Source of the DNA: Onchidella celtica
Lineage: Eukaryota; Mollusca; Gastropoda; Systellommatophora; Onchidiidae
Length of the DNA stretch: 64,000 bases
Reading direction: 5' to 3'
Assembly: GCA_963931925.1 (NCBI GenBank)
Contig: OZ007569.1
Coordinates: 69,671,920-69,735,919 of the forward strand
Shown here in pieces: positions 11,801-24,700 of this stretch; within the stretch, counting starts at the first letter, position 1; each line of letters starts with the position of its first letter. The notes beneath the pieces were generated by a model. That model searched no databases. It was not told where the DNA came from and saw only the letters and a program-made list of their open reading frames with translations. A program made the translations under genes and the position numbers.

Positions 11801-14800
11801 GTCAAGCAGGTGTCCAGTGTGATAGAATATTTAAATGAACATTTATGCTTGCTCAATGAGGGGAAGATGGGCTGGGGAGCAAAGGGGTGAGTTTATCTAG
11901 CCCAGTGCTGGAACAGTTAGATATATGGGTACACCAGTTCCTTTAATGTGTTGTCCTGCAAGGAAATTATGATTATTGGAGCTCAAGGAAATCCTTTGTG
12001 GTTTCAAAAATGATTAGTGACAAAAATCGGTGGTGTGCCAGGGGCCTTTATACCCTCTCCATTTGCTTTGTTCATATCTGAGCATTATGCAATTTTCCAG
12101 AATTTGAACCTTTGAAAGAGCTCAAATATTTTAATGAAATTACACGTATCTACATGTGAAAGAATAAACCCAATGTGTCCCTGCACATAAATGCAGCTAA
12201 CCTGAGAACTTAGTTATTTTACCCCATGTATCAGAAAGTTTGGTACGTCTTTGTAAATCATGTTACTAGTATCACAGGATACACAGAAAGTTGCTTTAAA
12301 AACAGTGCCAATAAAATTGTGCTGCACATTCATTGCGGTAAAGAATTCCTGAACAAGCAGGTTGTTGAAGGAACTAATGTCCCAACATCATTAGATTCTT
12401 GCTGATTAGTGATTGTTAAAAGAGGACTGTATATGCTGTTTTATATCTTTATGGATTCAATTACGAGCTACTTCAAACTATAAAGACGGTACACGTATTC
12501 TGCATTATTAGGTAATGATAAAGTCATCACACATTTCTTCAGAATACCTACCTTGTTCCCAATACTGATGATCCTAGAGGTGGTTTGAGGATAAGAGTCC
12601 ATAAAACCCTGCCACAGTGGCTCTCAAGCATTCTGTGATAGGAATTCTTTCAAGAAGTGGGTGGTGATAACATGGTTACTGTGCTTGAAGTTTTGTAACG
12701 TAACAATACATACAGGCAACATTGGATTTTTCACAACTTGAAGCCCTGGTACTGAATTTTGACACGGATAGTATAGGGCTGTAATAAATGCATAAGTCGG
12801 CACATTTTTAGATAATTACAAATCATTTTATATCATCTGCTATGGTTAGATACATACCATACATAGTTGTTCTGTAGACGGCGGTCGAAGTTCAAAATAT
12901 GTAGCAGGCAAATGAATCAATTACTGGGTGTCTGAGAAAAATGTATACAAACTTTGAATTGAAATACCTCCAAGATTTACGGTTGAAATGAGAGAGGACA
13001 GAATGTAGCCTAATTATTTGAGGCATCACATGTGATGCTCAGACTGATGGTCATCATGGGCCAGACATTGGTAATGCAGTTCAATTTCTGTGTACATTTT
13101 TTTTTTTTGAGACACCTTGTATTGAAGTTCATGCTTAAATTGAATGAAGTGATTTTAAATGTCATGGTATTGAATTGTTTGTTTTTGCAATTTTCTTGCT
13201 AAAAATTTGACTACATCTCCGAATACATGTATTTGGATAAATGACACTATTGTAAGAATTACTTTTACTACTTTTGCTGTAAGACTTTTCTTTCATGTGA
13301 TTATGTATATATAATATGTGATTAAGTTTGAATGTGGAAGTTCATCCTAGAGAGACGAACCTTTAAAATGAAAGTTCAGTTAAAGGGATTTTTTTTTTGT
13401 GCATGTTTGAATTCATCCTCACATTATAACAGAACTGACATATGATATATATATGTGCAATCCTCTGACCTTAACCATTTTGTGTGTACCCAAAGCACAG
13501 ATAATCTGTGGGTACTTCATTGGTAAAGAAAAGTGAGCCACGAGTTCTTTTTTGTACTTTTTATCACTTTTGTTGTATTGATCAGGGCTCGGAATTCCGC
13601 GGAAATGGTTTTTCAGCTCCTCGGTATTTTATTTCGTGTTAATAAATTATATTTTTTAAAAAATGAAAGAAAAAATCATCGAACGAGCAAAAGTACGAAG
13701 CATGCCAGCTGCTGATTACGAGAAGAAGCCAAACTATGTACGAAGAAGAGCCAAATGGCCTACTGCACAATGTTATCTGGCCTAATAAAAGAGACACAAG
13801 GCAGGCCAAACCCGATGCGTTTGCGAAATCAAAAAGCCAAACAGACAACCGTAACGAGCCGGATGGCCTAGCAGTGCTGGGCCAATAATGGTATTTTTGG
13901 CATCGTACTTTTTCAATGTATCGATCTTAGACACAGAGAGAGAGAGAGAATTTTGTTTCAGGAGAGGCAGTTTTCACAGTATAAAATAGCAAAAAACCAT
14001 TTGGCACCCCCCACCGGGGCCTACGGCATCCCCTGGACCCCGGCCGCATTACTGTTTCCTCTTTTTTTGCTACTGCCCATTCCCATCCCTGATTGATGGA
14101 AAATCTGAGAAACATTGTTTCAGGCTCATCTATTGTTACATGGTACACAAATTTGACAGCATAGACTGAAGCCTAGGAATAGAGAAGTATATTTTTCTTG
14201 TTCATAAATCAAAATGACCTTTCTTAGAGATTGGCCATCGGTTAAAATTGCGACAAAACCAACTAGGATTACAACGAAACTTCCAGAAGTTCAGAAGAAA
14301 AAAAATTAGCCAGAATTTTCGAGTTTTTTTTTTTTTTTAAGATTAGGGCATGCAGCATGGTTCTGGTCTGTTTATATTTGAATGATATTAGAAGTGTTTC
14401 GTTGCGTTTTTAGCACACCTGTGAACTTGTTTCCAGTAAGTGAAGTGTTGGTATATTCTTGCAGAATGTATTCTAATTTCGTTACCGTTACCATCATACA
14501 TGAAAGAAACCTTTGTATCTAACATTTTGTGCATTAACACAGCCGTTTCATTCTGTACCATGTTAGAAAATTGGTAATCAAGATCTCCATCAAAGAAATG
14601 TTGCATTTTTCTTCTCATTACTATTGTCATTTTGTTGCTAGTATGTTTGTGTGGAAAATTCTGGCGATGGATTTAATCCAGAGTGTATTAATACATTATC
14701 TTTATTCTGGCATGCTCATGTTCACTCATTTTATCACACCATTTGTTTTTTTCTCAGAAATGTATTATGTACTTGTATCTGGATTTTTTAAGATTTTGTA

Positions 14801-17800
14801 CACAACTCACTAGCTGTTGGTAGCTGGAAGGCAATAACTCCAACTTGTTTTATTTTATCACTGGTACAAATAACTGGCTTGAATTAATCCATGATATGGG
14901 TATGGATGTAGGAATGTGAGATGCATATATCTGGGTACTGGTTGTATGTTTGGATGATCTGTTTCCTGTAATGAATTTGCCTTAATAATTGTGACTCATT
15001 AAGTAATGAAAAATATGTGGCCAATGGTATGGTCAATTTGGATCAGAAATACATAAAAAAAAAGTTTACCATATTTTTGACTCCAGTGTGATTTGGTCTT
15101 GTGAAAATGGAGAGACAGTTTAAGTAGTGTGAAGGGCTGAATTATTTTGCATGAGTGGGTTGGAAAAACATCCTATGAATACTATGAATGTCTCACTTTA
15201 CCCATTTACATGACAGAGCTTCCCATAGTTTGGTAACAGATGGTTTCATGGTTACGACACTGGTGCGACATAACAAACTCAACTTCACTTTTACAGTTAC
15301 CTGTGCTCTCGCGTCAGTTCCATTCAATAGGCAGCAATGATTTGATTAGAATTGGGAGATTAATTCTCTCTTGGTTTCACTTTAATTAAGACTATAAGAG
15401 TCACGACTGAAGATCAAGCTTGTTTTGGGTATCTGTGAATGGAATGTAAATATTCAGTTGTGAACGGACAGCAACTTGACTAAAGGAAAGACAAATTTTC
15501 TCAATGAGTTTCCTGAACCTGTCATTTGGATTCAGAGTGAACATGATGTTGGCTGCAGAGCAAAGATTAAATTATGTAAGTCACAAACTTATATTTTTGG
15601 TCATTTCTGCTAATCCTACATTTTTAAAAGCCACTGCAAACAACACAATTATCTTCACTGACAACAGATGATAGAAGAGATTTTGACATAGACGTAGCTC
15701 TCATTAATTTTTCAGATGATTGGTGCCAGAAGTGGACAAATTTACATGTACTTTTGTTTGCGTGTTTCCTGAAGTTCAAATACAAGTCATAACAAAAGTT
15801 GCACAAAGTATGACGATTTCCAAATGAAACATAATTATCCAACATGAACTCAGAAGTATGTTGCATAGCCAAAAGCTATATTTATTATTATCTTGATTTA
15901 CTTAAAATCTAAAATCAACAGAACATTCTTGTCCCCATATGCACCAATGGTCTGGGATCAGCCTAGACGTAAGCAGTCCACAAACTCTGTGTTTCCTAGG
16001 TGGTCACATGCCAAATTACATTGTCAGTCACACAAATCCGTGTTCCCTCGGCATGCGTTAAAACTGCCTCATTCTTAATTTGTATGTAATGGCATGGGAA
16101 GCCAGGGGATATTTAGTCCAGACGATTCCAGTTTTACATTGTGACATGGAAACTCGATCCTCTGAACAATTCATTTTCAGAATGCAGACCTGTATCAAAC
16201 ACATAGTAAGTTGAGAAAGGGTAGCTGAAAAAAAGATGAATTATGGTTTACAATTTCTAGCAAACTGATGCACTGTGTAAAACTGCAAACCAAACCCATT
16301 TGTGGTTAATATGAAAAGACTGTGTACAAGTGTTCTTATATGTAGATAACATAAGTTGCATGCAATGTGAAAACCAGTAATATCATTCATCCACTTACGC
16401 TGAGAGAGAAGCAAAAGCAATGAAGTTCTGGTAACTAAACTCCATCATATACAAATGATGTGTGAATACACAGTAAGACAACAACTGAATCAGTTTTGCA
16501 CTGGGATTCAGCTACCGTTAACTATAATGGATTTAATCTGCATCTTGTGCGCAATACTACTTGTGGTTTGGGAATACCATACTGCAACTAGATCTAGTAA
16601 CAAATGCTGCAAATCAGCTGATGATATTACCAATACCAGAAAAATGTCTAAACTTAAAGAGAAAAATGAAGAAGAAAAAAAAAAAAAAAAAAAAGGCCAG
16701 TCTTTGTCACTTCAAACTCAGGAAAGTCGGACCAAAACAAGTTTCTCATTACATACGTCCTCAGACATTGTCATAAAAAGAATGAATCTCTAAGTGGTGA
16801 TAATACATGTGTATGAAAAAATATTCACGCATACAAAAAATCCACGTGTAAATCTGTTTTTCTGAGCCACGAGCTAAGGGACTACACTTAGACAAGTTGT
16901 TGACTGCCCGACGAACTGAATGCATCAACAAAATGCAGCAGGTCGTCTTGAGCATGTAATGTTGTTCCCATAGGAACCGTGTATACATGGATTTTAAATG
17001 TCAACCTGGACTGTTGCCTACATTGCCCTTATCTTTCATCCTATAAATTTGAATGCTTTTCATGTTGAACGAATCAAATACACGTAGTTTTTATTAGGTC
17101 TTTCATGTAGCTGATGAAGGTGTCAGCAGGCTACTATAATATCCTACACACCATCTGACATCCTCTATATAATGGACATAACACCAGCAATAACAGTTTA
17201 AAATCTAAAGCAAATTTATCCACGGACGATAGTAGTGAACAATCAACAACAATAACAGCTACTCCATACATTTTCACCACAAACACAGCTTCGTTAATCA
17301 CCCAGGCTGAGCGTTTGTCACATTTGATGAAATAGGCTACAATATGCAAGGGAAATATCTGGTTGAAAACAAATTCTGTTTGATGTGTCATTTGCAAATA
17401 CACTGTACAAGTAATTGACTAACTGGACAGATCAGGTGGTCACTGATGGTACCTTAGACACGCACACAACACACCCAATCACTGCAAACATCATTTGACT
17501 GTTTCAGTAAGTCCGTAAAATGAAAATGTAACTTTTCAGTGTGTTGCTATGTCATTCAAACCTACTAAGTAAGAATTTCCATGATATGACATGCCCATTA
17601 TTTTCAGTTTATTCTGGCTAAACAAAAACAGAAAGGCAAACAAATCTGTGATATTTGGTTTCAAATACACTCAGTTTGACACTGGTGTTTCAAGAAGCTA
17701 CAGTCTCGTGCAGACCAGAGGATATAATATATAATATACAAATGAAATTAATTTAGTGACCAACCATGGTACAGGTATGAGATTACAGATTTGGACATTT

Positions 17801-18627
17801 GTCCCAGTTTAGCGAGATTCCTTTGTCTTGCTCTTTACCTTAAAAACCAAAAGAGTCGGGAATAAGTTACATAAACATTCCAGTTTTTTTAATCTTGTAA
17901 TTTTCCTTGAACAAAGGTCCAGTACACGACATGTTTGAAAATTCCCTCTACCATAAGACACAGTGGCCAAATCTGTGTGACACAGGGAAAGGAAGTGACC
18001 AAAGCTGTATTTGTGCTCAAGAGTTCTGAAATGCTAAACATCAACATGTGAAACAAATAGTGTCTAGTAACCGGGGAAGAAATGAACTGCATGTGCCTTG
18101 TGTAAAAAATGTATACTAAAACAGTTGATTGGCTTCTGCTAATTCCAGAACATTCCATTCTATTTTTCAACTCTTTGTGTACAGTGAAAGTAAAATTTAA
18201 AATCACAGGTGTTTTGTAGTCCTAAATTAAAGCAGCTTGTTTCTCAAACATGCATTACAAGCAATCTTTTTCAAACAAAACTGAATTGCAAAGTGAATAT
18301 GATCCACAACACACTTTACGACATTGTGTTTTGAACAATCACCGAATCACTGTGATCTTTTGACAAAATTCTCATCCCCAAATGTTCAAATAAATGACAG
18401 AATTAATCAGAATACTTGCAGACAAAAAAAAAAAAGTTGATGTACTTTTTCACAACTTCGGCCATCAAGTTTCACCTCTTCCCAGCCACTGATGACAACG
18501 AACAAACAAAACGAGAACAGCTTGTCCTCTCTGCTGACAACAGAATCAGGAACAATTTTGAAGAGTCCAACAAATTCCTCAGTCCAGGCATGATGAATGA
18601 ATGCTGTTTGGCTTGCACTTGCACAGT
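8812..18627. other. PRKAB 3'UTR and convergent intergenic region
   Basis: There are 9.8 kb between the PRKAB stop (+) and the PRDX5 stop (-). I see no convincing protein-coding exon. The first few kb are probably PRKAB 3'UTR. AATAAA hexamers on the + strand occur at 10740-10745, 11390-11395, 12163-12168 and 12310-12315; none can be chosen from sequence alone. For PRDX5 on the - strand, TTTATT (reverse complement of AATAAA) occurs at 17608-17613, 17090-17095 and 15881-15886. A short GC-rich patch at 14003-14045 stands out from AT-rich surroundings. Confidence 0.6.
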
Positions 18628-18733
18628 TTACAGCATCTTGAGTATGTCAGCACCTCGACTACAGGAGAGACCAGCACCATCAGGCTCAATGTTCACTCCC
18701 TTGACCACTCCATTCTCAGCCACCAATGCATAC
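18628..18733 (-). CDS. PRDX5: PRDX5 exon 6: resolving Cys and C-terminus
   Basis: The exon is 106 nt including TAA (18628-18630). It encodes YALVAENGVVKGVNIEPDGA, then GLSCSRGADILKML. The EPDG-x-GLSCS motif carries resolving Cys214. The terminal KML differs from the SKL or SQL peroxisome-type tripeptides seen in many homologues. Confidence 0.96.
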
Positions 18734-21700
18734 CTGAGCCAAGGAAAACAGAACAAATGTCAGGGCAAAACAAGAAAGTTAAGGTGGTAAATAAAAAGTC
18801 AGGTCAAACCTGGAATAACAGAAAGGGCAAAGCCTGGGTATGAGAAATGCAAAGGTAAGGGCACATCTCTGGGGAAAGAAAAGAGCAAAGTTCAAGGTAT
18901 CATGTGGAAGGAATCTAATTTGGAAAGGAGAAAGGGCATAATTATGGTTATCTCGTCACAACAACAAAAGTGAAGTATTTAACAGTCACTAATACAATAA
19001 CATTGGGTATGTACAAGTATTGGTGTTCATTTGCATTATCTGACTTCTCTGTTTGCCAAACAACCGTACAAACATGCTTGTTAAACACAGCAAGTCAGCC
19101 AGCAACGTTCCATATACAACTTCTCTGACACCAATAAAGTGCTGCCAGAAGTACCACTCTCTGCCTCACAAATGCTTTCATCAATAATACATCTTGTACA
19201 GTTCTAAATTGCCTTTACTTTCCTACTCTAATCCTCTTAGTTTCTTAGAACCGAGGCAAATGGAAAGCAGATAATTACCAGTTTGTTCATGCATGACTCA
19301 ACAACAGAACTGTAGCTGGCACTCAAACTGTAACAAACTGTAACAATCTTCTATCTACACTCCAATACCTCATCATTGATTTATTAACTTAAGTTCTGTT
19401 GACGGAGCAATCAGATTTTGACCAATCCAAAGATTTCATTTCATTTCCTCTATCATAAGAGGATTCCAATACAGAGGAAAATGGTGTGTGACCTTCTTCT
19501 ACAAAACAGGACCTAAGGCAACTTCATGCCATTTCTAACATTTTTATTTGAACATATCACACACTGACCAACAGGTACATGTAATAATAAAACCTCAGCC
19601 ACTCTATGTTAAAAAAATCATCCCTATATTTAGCATTTTTTTATGTTCACTTTTTATCTGCTATGCTGAGGGACAGGAAAGAAGTTTCCTTAAACTTGAT
19701 TTCAGATTTCAAATGAAAAAGCCATGTAATCAAATCCCTAATTTTAAAAGTACAGTGTCACTTTTTTGTATCTTCAGGATTTTTATCTACTGTATGTACT
19801 TGACTTTGATTTTTTAAGTTCCTTAACTTCAAACTTGATCTCAGACTTAAGCTCAAGCTATCTACTACATGTAATTACTGTTTCCACTTCATCAATGGCC
19901 CTTGCTAGTTACTAGAAATACCAATGGTATAATACATGTAATTCATGAGCGCTGGTGACAAATTTATATATGTCCATCATGATAATAAAGGACCTGCACT
20001 TCAGACCACAACTAACTTGAGAGCAGTTGGAGGTGCTGGAGATAAAAACTTACCGCTTGCTTCTCACACTGCCCAGCACTGCAGTCAGGTCAAAGGTCAA
20101 GTCCAGTGCCTGGGGACCAAACAAGCACAGATGATCAAATTATTTTGTCTATACATACGTGCACAACAGTCGGTGACTGATCATATTCTTTGTAGCCACT
20201 AACATTAACATTCATTTGCCCAGTGGCGAATCCACTGTGAAACGCACCGCTTCAGGACCTGTAACCTAGAGGGGGGGGGGGGGGAATCTTTTTTTTTAAA
20301 ATGAGTGAATTCTGGGTATTGGGCAGTTGTTGCTGGTCGCCAAGGGATTCCATAACAGTTCAAGCTTCAGGGTCCCAAAACTGTAGGCCTGTTACAGCAT
20401 TTGGCTATGTCTGTACATTTTAACTCATCTGTTTTCATGCTTATTCCAAGCTAAGTCTGAGTTTGGGTTTGGCTTTAACTATCGATAATCAGCATGATAA
20501 CAACCACATTGCAGTCTTCATGGGCTTCTGGGTACCTTGACGTAGCTTGATTCTCAGAGTATTTGAAACTGACTGACACAATACCATCACTAACCTTTGC
20601 TAATTTACAACCCATTCAAAGACATTAATTTTCATCTTTTTAAAACTAGTTCACATATGTACGTTTTTTAACTCTTCATTTTCTTCCACTGTCCAGTGCT
20701 TATTCCTCATGAGCAGCCACAGACCTAAATTTTTAGGACCATGAGCTTCTCTGAAGCTTGAACTGTCCATGTAATTGGACCCCTTCACGACCAGCAACAA
20801 TACGGTAATACCCAAAATTCACTCATTAAAAAAGTGTCTTCAGGGCCCCATCCGGGATTAGCGGTCCTGTAGCTAAAACTTCATTGTTTCACAGAAGATC
20901 CGCCACTGCTCAGGAGTCCGTGCTACTACGATGGGCAGTTTCTCCTAATGTTCAGTTTATGAATAAGACACTGACACGTTTCTGTGGCTTGTGGTAGTTG
21001 TACAAATGTAAACTGTTGTTCTACGGGGTGTTCACATTTCCACCATCTGACTCATCTCCATAAATCATTGTGGGATATTTGATATTCTTTGCAGAGATGC
21101 ACGAATGCTTCATACGCCTCTCTTATTTCATGCATGGGTGCTTGCTGCTATTTAGTTACGAGCAGTGTAATTACTGTACCAGAAACAATTACAGAGTAGG
21201 CGCAGGCAAACAAGGAAACGGGTAGAATTATAACAGATAGGGGCAGAAACACAGTCCTGATTTGGGGACTGGTACATGAAAGACGGACATCTGAGCCAAA
21301 GCTGACAGATAACACAAACTGAAGACTACATAAAATTGCCAGATGTACAGATAGACTGACATAAAAACCAGAGCTTTTGGCAGATGGACGTGCTTTGGTG
21401 CTGCTAACGAAGCAAGAACTCGCAGCTAAGTAAACTGGTTCACTTCGTTCCTGTTGAAGTCTTTTATTGTTCGTTTTTTTCACTTGACAAAGGCGAAAGC
21501 CGAAAATTTGTGTATTTTCTGTCTTCTCTTTAGTTTGCTTTGTATTGTTTGGGTTTTATTTCTCACGCGGGGCTTTGCAACATACAACCTTTTCTTTTTG
21601 CCCAATTTTGACATAAAAACAGACATACCTTGGTGAAATCTGCTCCAGTGTCTGCCAAGAATCGAATCTGGGGACAAAACAGAAAATACCACGCTAATTA

Positions 21701-24700
21701 AAGATGGATGCAGTTCTATATGTGATCACGCATGTAATTTTGTGAAGGCTTTTGTACATTCTGATGTGGTGATTCCGAATACATACAGGTAGATATCCTT
21801 TGGCTAAAAAATTGTTCTATACCAGATCATGTGAGGCATTCAGTGAAACTGACTGTGTACGTGTATTCTGGTCCAGATTAACCCAATCCCCGGACTCGTA
21901 TTTTCTGGACCTCAGATGCCTGGTGACCAACAGCAGCTTGCCCTCGAAGTTCAAACGATTTTTTTTTATGAAAGACTTCTGTTCCTTTATGGGCAATTAA
22001 AAAGGGTGGTTTGGGGAATTCAGAAATAGTACACCAATTAAGAGACAGTATGAGAAAAGCACGCTCTTCCCTTCTCGCCCCATGCACAGAACATACCACA
22101 TGCATTCATACCAGACTATAATCACAAGATATTACTTTCACACGTGAACAACTAAACCAGTTTTTAACATTATAAATGCAATATCCCATTACTGATGCAA
22201 AAAATATCACAGCCTACTGGGCAGGCAGCATAAATCTTTTAAATGACAACAGAAGCTGATGTTTGTTGAGCACTGAAAACTAATGGTAACACTCTGAATA
22301 CAGGCAGCCCGCGGCTATCCACAAGGGCACGTGTAAACGTGACATCAGTTTGAAACTATGGTAGGCAGGGCAATAGGAACCGCAAGAGACACGGAGAAGA
22401 AGAAGGTGAAATTGACGGACAATTACAGGATGTCATTGAAAATGCACAGAAACAGAGAGGTGAGCTCTGGTGAGGGTGTAGCACGGGCGAAAAAGTGAAC
22501 TCGGGAGATAATACATGTACCACAGAAGTTCCCATGTATATCGGCAGAGGCACCAGCAACAACATGGGCCACTGCCTGGTCTGTTAATTATCCACTGCCC
22601 TTTATCATTATTTTAACAACTGTGCGCAGTGAATAAAAGAGCGGCCCAACTCCACTCTTGTTGGAAACTGCCATATTATAGCCTTGAGAGCCTGTAGAGG
22701 ATGTCCCAATCTTTCAATAGTATAAGGGTCTAACTCACCCTAGCCGAAAAAAGTTGTTCCATGTCTTTCCTCTTTAAACCAATAGGGAAGAGGGGGGGGG
22801 GGCGGATGTAGACTCAATGGGGGCCACCAGCCTTAGGCTGAGGCCCCCGAGAAACCCAAAGATCTCAGCCTGTTCAAACTCTGTTTTCTCAAATGCAATT
22901 GATGTGCAGCTGGATCATTTGTTTATTGATGGCACAACTACAGTCAACATAGATCTGTCAATTACGCTACGACAGTCGTTTATGCCTGTTGATGAGTATT
23001 CTAATAACTCTTCTTTCACAATACTAAGATCTACTCCCCCCCCCCCCCTCTCTCCTAGAATCTGAACCGCCAAGTTCCACATAATTATCCCACCTGGCCT
23101 ACACACCTGTACAGCGTACGCCCGATCAGCCATCTCCAGAACAGTACTACACACACAGACTGATACAACTTGCTGGGAAACCAACACTCAAGTGCCTCTG
23201 GCCACGCTCTGACACGCTGTAAACCACGCACATTCTACACACCGCTCATGCCAACTTACACATGCATTTACATTCGTCCCCGATCAATACTAGTCTTGGT
23301 GCCGTCAACAAATAAATAGCCCTAACACAACAACAACACACAAGCCTGCACACACTGCAAACATGACACACGTTCGTTCTGCACAACATCTCACACGCAC
23401 CAATTAGCCGAGGTGGGAATACGCCTGAAAAATCAGGAATTCGTGATTGCTTTTCCAGTTTCAAGTGACCCTTAAAATTAGTAAACATGATGGGAAACCG
23501 CTTTGCAGCCTTGCACCAATGTTATATACCAGTAAGTCATTTTCGTGATTACGCTGACTGTTTTTGGGTAAATAGCCCATGTTAGTTAAGCTCAATACCT
23601 TTGTTTCCTACCCAGATCCCACAGGCTGAATAACTGAACTGCTAACCTCAAACATTCTGGCACGACAAACATAACAATTTCACACCCACGTACTGACGTG
23701 GCACGACACCCAATTTACAAACATACACACAACAAGCAATGCTAATAGTAATACTCGTACTCACATAACATGGTTATCAATATACGAGTATTATATATCA
23801 ATCCAAAGACAAGCACTCACACATCCGAATGTCTCATTGACCACACTATGGTAAAGTGGGTCATACATGGTATTGTTAGCTTTCGTTCCTGTCGCATTCA
23901 ATTCTGTTTCTTGTTGAATAGGAAAACCTGCGGACGCCTGTGCGATGCGCGATATTACTCTCCCCACCCCCACCCCAACACACATACGCACTGATCATTG
24001 GCGGTGCACTTGGTGAACGAAAACCTTGCTACAGATATCTGATATCGACGGCTGGAGGATCGGTAAAACTGAAGGGCAGAGGGTACCGGTATGACCTTGT
24101 TCACTCGTGGGAGCTGCGAGGTCACGGGTCAGGCGGTAAACTCAACCCGTAGTTCTTCTATTCATAAGAACCTGCATAGTTTGCAGATACAGCAACTCAC
24201 GATCAAAAGCGGCATATCAATTGCCGCAGTTGGAATTAGAAGCGGCCTCAGTGCCAATTGCACTTAGATATCCTTTAATCCCCCCCCCCCGGCATCTTTT
24301 TCTAATTCTAACCTTCCTCAATTATGTACATGTACTTACAACCAAAAAAGATCCCATGCACTGGTACACAAAAAGCCCTTTCTCTCAAAAATCCCTCAAA
24401 ACTCACAGAGCCGTGACAGACAAAACAATGGCAACACGAACAACAGAAACGTATCTCCTTCACATGCATAACAAGGTCCTTCAGACGATGAAATCTTTAT
24501 ATTGGCATCTCAACCAGACCTGCAAATTAGTGGTTGTCATTCTCAAAGTCACGGTGGGCAAAACCACACAGAAACTATGTCCGAACGGACAGAACATGAG
24601 CTGTGCGATGGCAGGATGAAAATCGTGGCAGGAATAATCCAGGCAAAGGAAGAAAATCTGCTGTCAAGATAACAACCATTCTCAAATGCCAACGGTACGA

